This document shows positions 25,504 through 34,093 of a DNA stretch of 36,258 nt, one piece after another (positions within the stretch are counted from its first letter, which is position 1; the number at the start of each line of letters is the position of its first letter). The notes under the pieces were generated by a model, which saw only the letters and a list, made by a program, of their open reading frames with translations, did no database searches and was not told where the DNA came from. The stretch spans positions 1-36,258 of the forward strand of contig CAZGTQ010000411.1 in assembly GCA_964528575.1 (NCBI GenBank). Direction: 5' to 3'. The position numbers were made by a program, and so were the translations under genes. Source of the stretch: CAZGTQ01 sp964528575 (lineage in GTDB: Bacteria; Planctomycetota; UBA1135; GCA-002686595).

Positions 25504-25509
25504 ATTCTA
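25504..25509 (-). promoter_or_regulatory. candidate -10 (TAGAAT) of the propionyl-CoA operon
   Basis: Minus-strand TAGAAT differs from TATAAT at one position and lies about 41 bases before ATG 25462. The -35 is poor (GTCGAA at 17-base spacing) and is flanked by a CACAAGT direct repeat, which suggests activator dependence. Confidence 0.5.
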
Positions 25510-25520
25510 GTGCGTCCACG

Positions 25521-25541
25521 CACAAGTTCGACGGCACAAGT
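25521..25541. repeat. direct repeat CACAAGT-N7-CACAAGT upstream of the mutase operon
   Basis: CACAAGT at 25521-25527 and 25535-25541, starts 14 bases apart, lies just upstream of the TAGAAT box on the minus strand, where a transcription factor dimer could bind. Confidence 0.45.
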
Positions 25542-25610
25542 CGCCGCGCCTGGCGTTCCTGGCGCGGCGCGCCGAGCCACGAGCGGGGGCGCCCCGCCGG
25601 CCAGCCCGGC

Positions 25611-25637
25611 GCAGGTCGGTCGCAAGCAGGTCGGTCG
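25611..25637. repeat. 12-bp direct repeat between the divergent mutase and repeat-protein genes
   Basis: GCAGGTCGGTCG occurs at 25611-25622 and 25626-25637 with CAA between, a 15-base period. It may be a binding site for a regulator of either divergent transcript. The rest of this 280-base gap holds only the boxes listed here. Confidence 0.5.
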
Positions 25638-25695
25638 GAACACGTCGCGGGCACCCGCGCCTGAATACTCCCGCGCCGCGTCCGTACGCTGCTAC

Positions 25696-25715
25696 GGTGC
25701 GCGCTCGAGCGCACC
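25696..25715 (+). promoter_or_regulatory. hairpin near the transcription start of the first giant repeat-protein gene
   Basis: GGTGCGC (25696-25702) and GCGCACC (25709-25715) form a perfect 7-bp stem with a GCTCGA loop, directly after a TACGGT box (25693-25698) that could be the -10. It ends 27 bases before ATG 25743. An operator or 5' leader hairpin is possible. Confidence 0.35.
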
Positions 25716-25742
25716 GCCCCGCTCCCACGGACCCCCACGCCG

Positions 25743-28700
25743 ATGAGCTCCTCCTCCGCCGCGAAACTGCTCGCCCTCCTGCTCGTCCTCGCCATCCTCG
25801 TTCTCGCGGGCTGGCTCACGTTCTCGCGCCCCGGCGACGAGGGCACCCGCGAGGCCCCGCGTCCCGACGAAGCGCGCGCCGCAGCACCCGCGCAAGCCGC
25901 CGACGCGACGCTCGACGCCCCGCCCGCGCCCGCCGAGCCGCCGGTCGAGGACGAAACGCGGCTCGCCGGCGCGTCCGGAGCGGGACGCGCGGCGCTCGAC
26001 ACGCCCGCTCACCCGTGGAACGAGGAAGCGACGGTCTGGATCGAAGGCACCGTCGTCGTGCCGTCGGGCGCGCCGGCCGACGACGAGCTGACGGTCGTCG
26101 CCGAGCGCGACCGGGGCGGCGTGGACGGCGAGCCCGTCGCGCTCCTGCGCGCGGCCGGAGAGGGCGACGAGCTCGCGCGCGCGCCGGTCCAGCCCGACGG
26201 CGCGTTCCGACTCGCGCTGGCGCCGGGGACGCGCGGCGCGCTCTTGCGCCTCGACGCGCGCTACCTCTATCTCGAAGAGCCCGCGCTCGCCGTGCCCGAG
26301 GAGCAGACCGTGCTCGAGCCTCGGCTCGGCGCGCTGATCGCCGGCCGGCTCGCTCCGGCGCGCGGCGTCGACCCCGACGAGCTGCGGGGCGTCGAGGTCG
26401 GTCTGCGCCCGACGATGCGCTCGTTCACGCCCTCGGCGATGCGCGACCGCTCCGTGCGCCGCGAGAGCGAGGTCGACGACGAGCTGCGCTTCGAGTTGCG
26501 CGGTGTCGTGCCCGGCCGCAAGTACGCGCTCGCGGCCGACTGCGACGATCACGCCGCCCGCGTCCTCGAGGACATCGAGCCGCGGCCGGGCGAGCGGCTC
26601 GAGCTGACCATCGAGGTGCGCGCCGGCGGGCGCGTGTCCGGCGAGGTGCGCGACGATCGCGGCGAGCCGATCGAAGGCGCGGAGGTGACGGCGCTGTCGC
26701 CGGAGACGCTGCTCACGTTCTCCGCGGGCGACCGCGACGTGAGCACCGGCGCGGACGGGCGTTTCGAGCTGCGCGGAATTCCGCCGGGCAAGGTGCGCGT
26801 GAGCGCGACGCACGACAGCTACGCACGCGAGCGGCTCGACTCGTTCGAGATCGCGGACGGCGAGCACCGCGGCGGGCTCCTGCTCGTGCTCGAGCGCGGC
26901 CGCTCGATCGCGGGCACCGTCGCGTGGCCCGATGGCGCGCCAGCGCCGGGAGCGAGCGTCGAGCTCGTCCCCGCCGGCACCGTCACGGGCGCGGACTTCA
27001 TGGGCGGCGGCGAGGGGATCCGGCGCGAGGTCGTCGCCGACGCCGAGGGCCGCTTCGCGACGCACGGGCTCGCGCGCTCGAGCTACCGCCTGACGGCGCG
27101 CGCCGAGCGCCAGGGCGGCGGGACGGACGGCGCGGACGAAGAGCACGGCGTCGCGCGGCTCGACGACGTGGGCCTCGACGGCGAGCCGGTCGCGCTCGTG
27201 CTCGGGCCGCGGCCGGTGCTCGCGGGCCGCGTCGTCGAGTCGGACGACGACCCGGTGCTGCGCTTCGAGCTCGAGGCCGCGCCGGGCACCGCGAACCTGG
27301 TCGACGCGATCTTCGGCGACGAGATCCGCGAGTCGTTCGCGACCACCGACGGCGCGTTCGAGCTCGCGGGGCTGCTGCCCGGGGCGTTTGACCTGTACGT
27401 CACGGCCGAGGGCTACGGCACGGTCGGGCCGCTCCAGATCGAGATGCCGCGCTCCGAGCCGCTCGTCGTCACGCTCGCGCCCGCCGCGGTCGTGCGCGGC
27501 GTCGTCCTCGCGCCCGACGGAGCGCCGGTCGGCGGCGCGACGGTGCGCGTCAAGCGCGCGACCCCGACCGGGGGCCTGCCGGGCATGCCGGCGAAGGGCC
27601 CCGAGCCGCCGCGCACGACCGCGGGCGAGGGCGGGCGCTTCGAGCTCGAGGGCGTGACCGCCGGCAGCACGACGATCGTCGCCGAGGCGAAGGGTTGGGC
27701 GTCGAGCAAGCCGCTCACGCTGCAGACCGGGGCCGGCGCCGAGAGCGAGCACGTGACGCTCGCGCTCCGCGCGGGCGCGCGCCTCACCGGCGAAGTGTTC
27801 GGCAACGACGGCGAGCCGGCGGACGGCGTCCTCGTCACGGTGCAGGTGCCCGGCACCGCCGACACGACGAACGCGACGACCGACGACTCGGGCCGCTTCG
27901 AGCTCGCTGCGATCGATCCCGGCAGCTACCAGGTCGTCGCGATCCTCTCGATGGGCACGATGCTCGACATGAACGAGGGCGACCCGGACGTCGGCGCGCT
28001 CATGTCGAGCATGAAGTGGACGATGGTCGAGCTCGTCGACGGCGAGACGACGCACGTCGTGCTCGGCAAGCCGCCGGAGGACCCGGTGACGGTGCGCGGC
28101 CGCGTGACCGCCGGCGGAGCGCCGGTCGACGCGCTCGTCAGCTTCGTCGGAGAGGGCACCGACGCGCTCGCGGCGATGAAAATGACGGACACCGACGACG
28201 AGGGCCGCTACGAGCTACGGCTCGACGCGCCCGGCCGCTACCTCGTGTCGGTGCAGCAGATGCAGAACGTCCCGGGCCAGCAGAACTCGATCGAGTTCGT
28301 CGAGACCGTGCCGTCCGATGCGACCGAGCACGTGATCGACCTCGAGCTGCCCGGCGGCTCGATCCGCGGGCGCGTGGTCGGAGCCGACGGCGAGCCGGCC
28401 GCGGGCGCACGCATCACGCTCTCGCTCGGCGGGGCGCTGCGCACAGGCTCGTTCACCGGCGGCCAGTACACCGAGGCCGCGACCGGGGACGACGGGACGT
28501 ACTCGATCGAATACCTGCGCGCGGGCTCGTACGACGTCGCCGCCGGCGGGCTCGTGCTCGGCGGCGCGTTCGGCGGCTCGAGCGCGGGCGCGTCGGGCCG
28601 CAGCGTCCGGACGGGCATCGAGCTGCGCGAGGGGCAGACGCTGACCGGCGTCGACTTCCGCCTGGGCATGGCCGGCACGATCGCGGGCAAAGTGCTCGAC

Positions 28701-29219
28701 GCGACGGGCGCGCCGGTCGCGAGCGCCACGGTGTTCGTGCGCGACGAGTCCGGCTTCGTGCTCGAGCGCCTCTCGTTCAACGCGACCGACGACACGGGCG
28801 CGTTCCGCTACGGCGGACTCGGCGAGGGCCGCTACACCGTGAGCGCGCGCGCCGACGCGCTCGCGAGCCCCGAGAGCGCGGCCGTGCGCGTGCGGCCGGG
28901 CGAGACGAGCGAGGTGACGCTGCGGCTCGATCCGGGGACGATGCTGCTCGTGCGCTGCATCGACGAGGACGGCGCCGACGTGCGGGCGCGCGTGATGGTC
29001 ACCGACGAGGCCGGGCGCCGCGTCAACGGCATGACCTCGTTCGCCGACCTGATGGGCGGCTTCACCGACGGCGGGTTCGACCTCTCCGAAGAGCGCGTCG
29101 GCCCGCTCCCGCCCGGCCGCTACTTCGTCGAGGCGTTCAGCGACGACGGCTCGAGCTACAAGAAGCCGGTCCAGCTCTCCGGCCAACCCGTCCGCGAGAT
29201 CAAGCTCCGCGTCCGCTGA
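25743..29219 (+). CDS. giant signal-anchored protein of carboxypeptidase-regulatory-like repeats (paralogue A)
   Basis: A 1158-residue protein. Residues 8-26 form an uncleaved-looking membrane anchor (LLALLLVLAILVLAGWLTF), followed by an acidic Ala/Pro linker (30-95). From about 100 there are nine or so beta-sandwich units of 80-100 residues with the carboxypeptidase-regulatory-like pattern: GRV....G.P..GA.V.......T..DG.FEL.G..PG.Y.V.A. Clear examples start near 297, 388, 493, 583, 680, 784, 874 and 978. The last segment (1065-1158, TMLLVRCIDEDG...KLRVR) is different but conserved in paralogue B. Most of the chain would lie outside the cytoplasm; an adhesion or structural role is inferred. 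It is followed after 36 bases by its paralogue and is probably cotranscribed. Confidence 0.85.
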   Translation: MSSSSAAKLLALLLVLAILVLAGWLTFSRPGDEGTREAPRPDEARAAAPAQAADATLDAPPAPAEPPVEDETRLAGASGAGRAALDTPAHPWNEEATVWIEGTVVVPSGAPADDELTVVAERDRGGVDGEPVALLRAAGEGDELARAPVQPDGAFRLALAPGTRGALLRLDARYLYLEEPALAVPEEQTVLEPRLGALIAGRLAPARGVDPDELRGVEVGLRPTMRSFTPSAMRDRSVRRESEVDDELRFELRGVVPGRKYALAADCDDHAARVLEDIEPRPGERLELTIEVRAGGRVSGEVRDDRGEPIEGAEVTALSPETLLTFSAGDRDVSTGADGRFELRGIPPGKVRVSATHDSYARERLDSFEIADGEHRGGLLLVLERGRSIAGTVAWPDGAPAPGASVELVPAGTVTGADFMGGGEGIRREVVADAEGRFATHGLARSSYRLTARAERQGGGTDGADEEHGVARLDDVGLDGEPVALVLGPRPVLAGRVVESDDDPVLRFELEAAPGTANLVDAIFGDEIRESFATTDGAFELAGLLPGAFDLYVTAEGYGTVGPLQIEMPRSEPLVVTLAPAAVVRGVVLAPDGAPVGGATVRVKRATPTGGLPGMPAKGPEPPRTTAGEGGRFELEGVTAGSTTIVAEAKGWASSKPLTLQTGAGAESEHVTLALRAGARLTGEVFGNDGEPADGVLVTVQVPGTADTTNATTDDSGRFELAAIDPGSYQVVAILSMGTMLDMNEGDPDVGALMSSMKWTMVELVDGETTHVVLGKPPEDPVTVRGRVTAGGAPVDALVSFVGEGTDALAAMKMTDTDDEGRYELRLDAPGRYLVSVQQMQNVPGQQNSIEFVETVPSDATEHVIDLELPGGSIRGRVVGADGEPAAGARITLSLGGALRTGSFTGGQYTEAATGDDGTYSIEYLRAGSYDVAAGGLVLGGAFGGSSAGASGRSVRTGIELREGQTLTGVDFRLGMAGTIAGKVLDATGAPVASATVFVRDESGFVLERLSFNATDDTGAFRYGGLGEGRYTVSARADALASPESAAVRVRPGETSEVTLRLDPGTMLLVRCIDEDGADVRARVMVTDEAGRRVNGMTSFADLMGGFTDGGFDLSEERVGPLPPGRYFVEAFSDDGSSYKKPVQLSGQPVREIKLRVR

Positions 29220-29221
29220 CG

Positions 29222-29245
29222 CGGTCACGTCCTCGGACGGTCACG
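29222..29245. repeat. 8-bp direct repeat in the gap between the giant paralogues
   Basis: CGGTCACG occurs at 29222-29229 and 29238-29245, 16 bases apart, filling most of the 36-base gap. No Shine-Dalgarno precedes ATG 29256, so this may be a small promoter/operator or a relic of the duplication. Confidence 0.35.
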
Positions 29246-29255
29246 AATCTCTGCC

Positions 29256-32200
29256 ATGGCCCCCACCCGACGCTCCACCACGCTCGTCCTCGCCGCCGCG
29301 GTCCTCGTCGCGCTCGTCGCGTCGCTCGGCTGGTGGCTCGCGTCCGGCGGCCGCGCGCGCGCCGGCGGCAGCTCCGCCGCGTCGCCCGCTCCCGCCGTGC
29401 CGCGCGCCGAGGCCGCGCCGGGCGCCGCGCAGCTCGCCAAGCCTCAGGCGCCCGAGACGACACAGCGACGGGCGGCCGAGGAGCCGGCCCTGGCGGCGCA
29501 GCCGGAGCTCGACCCCGCCGACGCGCGCTGGATCGACGGGCGGGTGCTCTTCCCGCCGGGCGCGCCCTCCGACCCGACGCTCGCGGTCGTCGCGGTGCGC
29601 CGCTCCGCGAGCGCGCACGAGACGCCGAGCCTGATGCAGATGGTCCTGGGCACCGGCGCGTTCGTCGAGTGGTTCCAGGCGGGACGCGACCAGCCGTTCG
29701 CGCGCGCCGCGGTGGGAGCGGACGGCCGCTTCTCGCTCGCGGTGCCCAAGGAGCTCGACTCGGTCTCCCTCGACGTCGACGGGCGCTGGCTGCGGCTCGG
29801 CTCCGCGCTGCCGGTCGCGCTCGTCGGCGAGCGCACCCACGTCGAGCTGCGGGCCGCGCTCGGCGGCTTCGTCGCGGGACGCGTCCTCGCGCCCGAGGAC
29901 GCTTCGATGACGGAGCGCGATCTCGAGGGCGGCCTCGCGTGGCTCCTGCCCAAGCCGCAAGGCTTCGACCCGGCGGCGTTTGCGGAGTTCCCGCGGCTCG
30001 TGCAGCGCGTCGCGCTCGATGTGCACGGACGCTTCGAGCTGCGCGGCGTCGCGACCGGCCGCCCGTGGACGGTCTTCGTCGAGCCGCCGTGGCTCCAGAC
30101 GGCGAGCGCGGACGACGTGCGCGTCGAGCCGGGCGCGACGCTCGAGCTCGAGCTCGAGCCCGAGCGCGGCGCGACCGTGATCGGCGTCGTGCGCGACGAC
30201 CGGAGCCAGCCGATCGAGGGCGCGGAGCTCGTCGTGGCCGACTCGATCGACGCGCTCGAGGACCGCGGGGGGCTCGGCGCGCTGCTCGCGCGACGCGCGC
30301 AGAGCGCGCAGGACGGCACGTTCCGGCTCTCGGGGCTCCCGACGGGGTCGGTGCGCGTGCGCGCGCGCAAGGAAGGCATCCAGCGCTCGTCGCTCGAGCG
30401 GCTCGAGCTCGAGCCGGGGCAGGTGCTGACCGGCGTCGTGTTCGAGCTCGACCGCGGCAAGCACGTCGCGGGGCGCGTCGTGTGGCCCGATGGAACGCCC
30501 GCGGCCGGCGCGCTCGTGCAGGCGGGCCGCGCGGGGCGGCGCGTCGAGCAGGAGGCCGGCGCAGGCGCGCGGGGGCTGGATCGGGACGTGCAGGCGGCGA
30601 TCGGCGCGGCGCTCGGCGGCGATCTCGGCATGCGTCGCGTGCGCGACGAGACGACGACCGACGCACAGGGGCGCTTCGTGATCGACGGCCTGGGCCTGGG
30701 CGACTACGTCGTGGAGGCGTGGGCGAGCGAGGTCGGGCCCGACGGGGAGCGGCGCGACGGAGGCGTGCGCAGCGAGGCGCTCGACCCGAGCGTCGACGGG
30801 CTCGAGCTCGTGCTGATCCCGCAGCGCGTGCTCGGCGGCACGGTCGTCGACCAGGCGGGGCGGCCGGTCGAGCGCTTCGACGTCGACGTCGCGGCGCGCG
30901 CAGCCGAGGACAACCCGCTGACGATCGTGTTCGGCTCGAAGCCGGCGCACGTGTTCGAGGGCACCGCCGGCCGCTTCCGCATGCCCGGCCTCGAGGCGGG
31001 CCAGTGGGCGCTCACGGTGCGCGCCGACGGCTACAGCGTCTCGCGCACCGTCGCGTTCGACATGCCGCAGGCGCTCGACGAGCCGGAGATCGAGGTGCGG
31101 ATCGTGCCCGCCGCGCGGGTGAAGGGGCGCGTGCTCGAGCCGGACGGGCTGCCCGCGGCGGGCGCGCGCGTGACCGCCGGCCGGCCGGCCGGTGCGGGCT
31201 TCATGGCGTTGCTCGGCGGGGCGATGGAGAGCGACGTCGCCGTCGCGGGGCCGGACGGGACGTTCGTGCTCGAAGGCCTCGACGCGGGCAACGTCGAGCT
31301 CGTCGCGCGCGGCGACGGCGGAGCGCCCAGCGCGACGGCCGAGCTCGCGCTCGCGCCGGGTTCGACGCACGACGTCACGCTCGCGCTGCGGCGCGGCGGA
31401 CGGATCACCGGCGAGGTGCTCGGCCGGGACGGCGCGGCGGTCGCCGACGCGCGCGTGCAGGTGATGACCGACGGCTTCTCGAGCACGCTCGACGCGCGCA
31501 CCGACGCGGCCGGCCGCTTCGCGTTCGACGCGCTCGAGCCGGGCCGGTGGCAGATCTTCGCGACGCCCGAGACTGCGGGCGAGCGCGACGCGAGCGAGCG
31601 CCGCTCGAGCTGGCGCGAGCGTCTCAGCCGCTCGGTCGAGGTCGCGGACGAGGAGACGGTGCACGTCGTGCTCGGCGCGGAGCCGCGGCGCTCGGTCACG
31701 GTCAGCGGGACGGTCAGGGCGGGCGGCGAGCCGCACGATGCGTCGGTGACGTTCCGCCCCGCGCGCGGCGGATCGACGTGGGCGGACCTGCGCTCGGAGG
31801 GCACCGACGACGCCGGCCACTACGAGCTGCGGCTCGACGCGCCGGGCGAGTACGCCGTCACGGTCACGTCGCATCTGTCCGCGGGCGCATCGAACGACTT
31901 CGTCGTCACCGTGCCCGACGCCGAGACGCACGAGCACGACTTCGTCCTCCCGCTCGGTCGCATCAGCGGCCGGGTCACCGGGCCGGACGGCGAGCCGGCC
32001 GCCGGCGTCCCGATCCGGGTCGAGAGCGACGGCCCGCGCGGCCGGCGCAGCTTCGGCTCCGATCCGTTCGACGGCCGCACGACGGGCGACGACGGCACGT
32101 ACTCGTTCGACATGCTCGCGCCGGGCACGTACACCGTGCTCGCGGGCGGCCGCTCGTTCGGGCTGTTCTCGACGGGACCGGACACGGGGCGCGCGGCGCG

Positions 32201-32837
32201 CAGCGGGATCGCCGTCGGCCCCGACGAGCACGTCGCGGGCATCGATTTCACGCTCGAGAAGGGCGTCGAGGTGTCGGGCCGCGTGATCGACGCGGACGGG
32301 CTCCCCGTCGCGGGCGCCGCGGTGTGGGCGCGCTCGGCGGCGGGCTCGATCGTCGATCGCATGAGCCCGGTGCGCTCGGACAAGTCCGGCCACTTCCGCT
32401 ACGCGGGGCTCGCCCCGGGCACGTACACGTTCTCCGCGCGCACCGAGCGCAGCGCGTCGCGCGAGAGCGCGGCGGTGCAGCTCGCGCCGGGCCGGCCGCG
32501 CACGGTGGAGGTCGTCGTGCTCGACGCGACGATGCTCGTCGCGCTCGGCGTCGACGAGTCGGGCGCGCCGGTGCGCACGCGCGTGCTCGTCCGCGACGCG
32601 GCGGGGAACGCGGTGAGCGACATCGCGAGCCTGGACACGCTGTGGAGCGGATTGGCCGCGGGCAGCGGAGGCTCGGAGCACGCGGTCGGTCCGCTCGCGC
32701 CCGGCGTCTACGCCGTCGTGCTCGAGCGCGCGAGCGACGGCGCCCGCGCCGAGCGCTCCGTCGACGTCGCCGGTCAGGACGAGCTGCGCGTCGAGCTCGC
32801 GTTCGAGGAGCCGCCGGGCTCCGCGTCGGACGAGTAG
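29256..32837 (+). CDS. giant signal-anchored protein of carboxypeptidase-regulatory-like repeats (paralogue B)
   Basis: A 1193-residue paralogue of the preceding gene with the same order of parts: N-terminal membrane anchor (about 9-29), Ala/Pro linker, a short first domain (RWIDGRVLFPPGAPSDPTL, like WIEGTVVVPSGAPADDEL in A), then about nine carboxypeptidase-regulatory-like repeats and the distinctive end (TMLVALGVDESG...VGPLAPGVYAVVLE). Collinear stretches such as GHYELRLDAPGEYAV against GRYELRLDAPGRYLV support an old tandem duplication with strong divergence. It ends in an acidic ELAFEEPPGSASDE. The final 64 bases overlap the end of the convergent pseudouridine synthase gene. Extracytoplasmic location is inferred from the anchor and the positive residues before it. 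Confidence 0.85.
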   Translation: MAPTRRSTTLVLAAAVLVALVASLGWWLASGGRARAGGSSAASPAPAVPRAEAAPGAAQLAKPQAPETTQRRAAEEPALAAQPELDPADARWIDGRVLFPPGAPSDPTLAVVAVRRSASAHETPSLMQMVLGTGAFVEWFQAGRDQPFARAAVGADGRFSLAVPKELDSVSLDVDGRWLRLGSALPVALVGERTHVELRAALGGFVAGRVLAPEDASMTERDLEGGLAWLLPKPQGFDPAAFAEFPRLVQRVALDVHGRFELRGVATGRPWTVFVEPPWLQTASADDVRVEPGATLELELEPERGATVIGVVRDDRSQPIEGAELVVADSIDALEDRGGLGALLARRAQSAQDGTFRLSGLPTGSVRVRARKEGIQRSSLERLELEPGQVLTGVVFELDRGKHVAGRVVWPDGTPAAGALVQAGRAGRRVEQEAGAGARGLDRDVQAAIGAALGGDLGMRRVRDETTTDAQGRFVIDGLGLGDYVVEAWASEVGPDGERRDGGVRSEALDPSVDGLELVLIPQRVLGGTVVDQAGRPVERFDVDVAARAAEDNPLTIVFGSKPAHVFEGTAGRFRMPGLEAGQWALTVRADGYSVSRTVAFDMPQALDEPEIEVRIVPAARVKGRVLEPDGLPAAGARVTAGRPAGAGFMALLGGAMESDVAVAGPDGTFVLEGLDAGNVELVARGDGGAPSATAELALAPGSTHDVTLALRRGGRITGEVLGRDGAAVADARVQVMTDGFSSTLDARTDAAGRFAFDALEPGRWQIFATPETAGERDASERRSSWRERLSRSVEVADEETVHVVLGAEPRRSVTVSGTVRAGGEPHDASVTFRPARGGSTWADLRSEGTDDAGHYELRLDAPGEYAVTVTSHLSAGASNDFVVTVPDAETHEHDFVLPLGRISGRVTGPDGEPAAGVPIRVESDGPRGRRSFGSDPFDGRTTGDDGTYSFDMLAPGTYTVLAGGRSFGLFSTGPDTGRAARSGIAVGPDEHVAGIDFTLEKGVEVSGRVIDADGLPVAGAAVWARSAAGSIVDRMSPVRSDKSGHFRYAGLAPGTYTFSARTERSASRESAAVQLAPGRPRTVEVVVLDATMLVALGVDESGAPVRTRVLVRDAAGNAVSDIASLDTLWSGLAAGSGGSEHAVGPLAPGVYAVVLERASDGARAERSVDVAGQDELRVELAFEEPPGSASDE

Positions 32838-33784
32838 CGCCGCAGCCAGTCGAGGAGCGTCGCGAAGTCTGCCGGCAGCGGCGCCTCGAAGGCGACACGC
32901 TCGCCGCTGCGCGGGTGCGTGAGCTCGATGCGCGCGGCGTGCAACGCGTGCCGGCCCATCGCCGGCGCGCCGCGCGGCAGCGCGAGCTTCTTGCGGCCGC
33001 GGTAGAGCGCGTCCCCCACGATCGCGTGCCCGATCGAGGCGAGGTGGACGCGGATCTGGTGCGTGCGCCCGGTGCGCGGCTCGCACGCGAGCACCGCGTA
33101 GCCCCGCAGGCGCTCGAGCACGCGGTAGAACGTCTCCGCCGGCCGTCCCTCGCCCTGCGCCGCGACCACGATGCGCCCGTCGCCGCCCCGCGAGCGCGCG
33201 AGCGGCGCCTCGATCCAGTCCGCGTCGAAGCGCGGCTCCCCGTGCACGAGCGCGAGGTACTCCTTCTTCACCTCGCGCGCCTCGAACTGCCGCACGAGGT
33301 CCGCCGCCGCGTCTGCGTCGAGCGCGAGCAGCAGCACACCGCTCGTATCCGCGTCGAGCCGGTGCACGAGCCCCGCCCGCTCGGGCCCGTGCGGCGCCGG
33401 CAGCTCGCCCCAGCGTTGCGCCGCGAGCTCGGCGACCGTCCCGCCGCGCACGGTGTCGCTCGGGTGCGCGATCATCCCCGCCGGCTTGGCGACCGCGGCG
33501 ATCACCCCGTCCTCGTAGAGCACCTCGAGCGCGAGCCCCGCCGCGCTCCCCGGCCGCGTCCGATCGCGTTCGACGAGCTCGACCTCGAGCCGCCCGCCCT
33601 CCTCGAGCGGCAGCGACGGCTTGGTCACGACCGCTCCGTCCAGCCAGACGCGCCCGTCCTCGACCATCTCCCGCAGCCGCACGCGCGACTGCCCCGGCAC
33701 GAGCCGCGCGAGCACCTTGTCGAGGCGCTGGCCGGCCAAGTCGGGGGGGACGCGCAGGCGGCGGCGGGAGGAGCTCGAGCTCAC
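32774..33784 (-). CDS. rluD: RluD/RluA-family 23S rRNA pseudouridine synthase
   Basis: A 336-residue RNA-modifying enzyme. An N-terminal S4 RNA-binding domain (about 9-65, GQRLDKVLARLVPGQSRVRLREMVEDGRVWLDG, seen as QRLDKVLARL and VRLREMVEDGRVWLDG) is followed by the catalytic domain with HRLDADTSGVLLLA, whose Asp is the nucleophile, then KEYLALVHGEP and GRTHQIRVHLASIGHAIVGDALY (landmarks GRTHQIRVH and GHAIVGDALY). GTG 33784 is preferred because AAGGAG lies three bases before it; GTG 33802 would add six residues and swallow that site. The Ser-rich C-terminal tail (AEPGGSSNASSTRSSS) lies within the overlap with paralogue B. RluD is the nearest named type; RluA or RluC specificity cannot be excluded. 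Confidence 0.9.
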   Translation of the reverse strand: MSSSSSRRRLRVPPDLAGQRLDKVLARLVPGQSRVRLREMVEDGRVWLDGAVVTKPSLPLEEGGRLEVELVERDRTRPGSAAGLALEVLYEDGVIAAVAKPAGMIAHPSDTVRGGTVAELAAQRWGELPAPHGPERAGLVHRLDADTSGVLLLALDADAAADLVRQFEAREVKKEYLALVHGEPRFDADWIEAPLARSRGGDGRIVVAAQGEGRPAETFYRVLERLRGYAVLACEPRTGRTHQIRVHLASIGHAIVGDALYRGRKKLALPRGAPAMGRHALHAARIELTHPRSGERVAFEAPLPADFATLLDWLRRYSSDAEPGGSSNASSTRSSS

Positions 33785-33787
33785 GCG

Positions 33788-33793
33788 CTCCTT
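33788..33793 (-). promoter_or_regulatory. ribosome binding site deciding the rluD start
   Basis: AAGGAG on the minus strand, three bases before GTG 33784. The spacing is short but the match is strong, and it argues against the upstream GTG at 33802. Confidence 0.5.
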
Positions 33794-33803
33794 GTAGCGC
33801 ACC

Positions 33804-33857
33804 GGCTCGCGTCTGGCTCGCGTCTGGCTCGCCTCGGGCTCGCCTCGGGCTCGCTCG
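33804..33857. repeat. 11-bp tandem repeat, about five units, upstream of rluD
   Basis: Units run GGCTCGCGTCT twice (33804, 33815), GGCTCGCCTCG twice (33826, 33837), then a degenerate GGCTCGCTCG (33848). The pairwise grouping suggests stepwise slippage. The block lies immediately upstream of rluD where a promoter is expected, one unit per helical turn. Confidence 0.85.
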
Positions 33858-34055
33858 AGCGTGCGCGCCGAGCGCGATCGAGGCTGCTTCCGACCCGCGC
33901 GCCCGCTGTCGCGGCGCGGCGCGCGCGCGCCGGCTCGGCGAACGCCGCTCGTGCACGCGAGCGCTTGCGATCCAACGAGTTACGTCACGTGGAACGGTCT
34001 TCGCCCGTGCCGCCGCGAGCCTGGTCCCCCGGTAGGCGCTGGATCGGGTGCCGAG
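33858..34055. other. intergenic stretch with no gene seen
   Basis: Between the repeat block and the promoter of the FGE-like gene there is no protein-like frame: open frames on both strands give Arg/Ala-rich low-complexity products. The least GC-rich part, ATCCAACGAGTTACGTCACG (33970-33989), could be promoter DNA; no -35/-10 pair is convincing. Confidence 0.5.
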
Positions 34056-34061
34056 TAACAT
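34056..34061 (+). promoter_or_regulatory. candidate -10 (TAACAT) of the FGE-like gene
   Basis: TAACAT is AT-rich for this DNA and would give a leader of about 105 bases before GTG 34172. No good -35 is visible. Confidence 0.35.
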
Positions 34062-34063
34062 CT

Positions 34064-34093
34064 CCCGCTCGTGCGGGTAGGCACCCTCGTGCC
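34064..34093 (+). promoter_or_regulatory. two adjacent hairpins at the 5' end of the FGE-like gene leader
   Basis: CCCGC-TCGT-GCGGG (34064-34077) and GGCAC-CCTC-GTGCC (34080-34093) are two perfect 5-bp stems with four-base loops, two bases apart. They begin right after the TAACAT box, so they would lie at the very 5' end of the transcript and could stabilise it or respond to a signal. No known riboswitch is recognised. Confidence 0.4.

Noticed and set aside
23838..25643. Alternative 601-codon frame inside the mutase region
   Set aside because: Out-of-frame shadow of the mutase gene with no motif.
25743..32837. Giant repeat genes as active carboxypeptidases
   Set aside because: Only the regulatory-like beta-sandwich pattern is present; no zinc peptidase motif is visible.
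33861..34058. 65-codon plus-strand frame in the rluD/FGE intergenic region
   Set aside because: Short, Arg/Pro-rich, no ribosome binding site, overlaps the candidate promoter.
34064..34093. Paired hairpins as a tRNA fragment or known riboswitch
   Set aside because: No anticodon-arm or T-arm consensus and no riboswitch core sequence; kept only as a structured leader.
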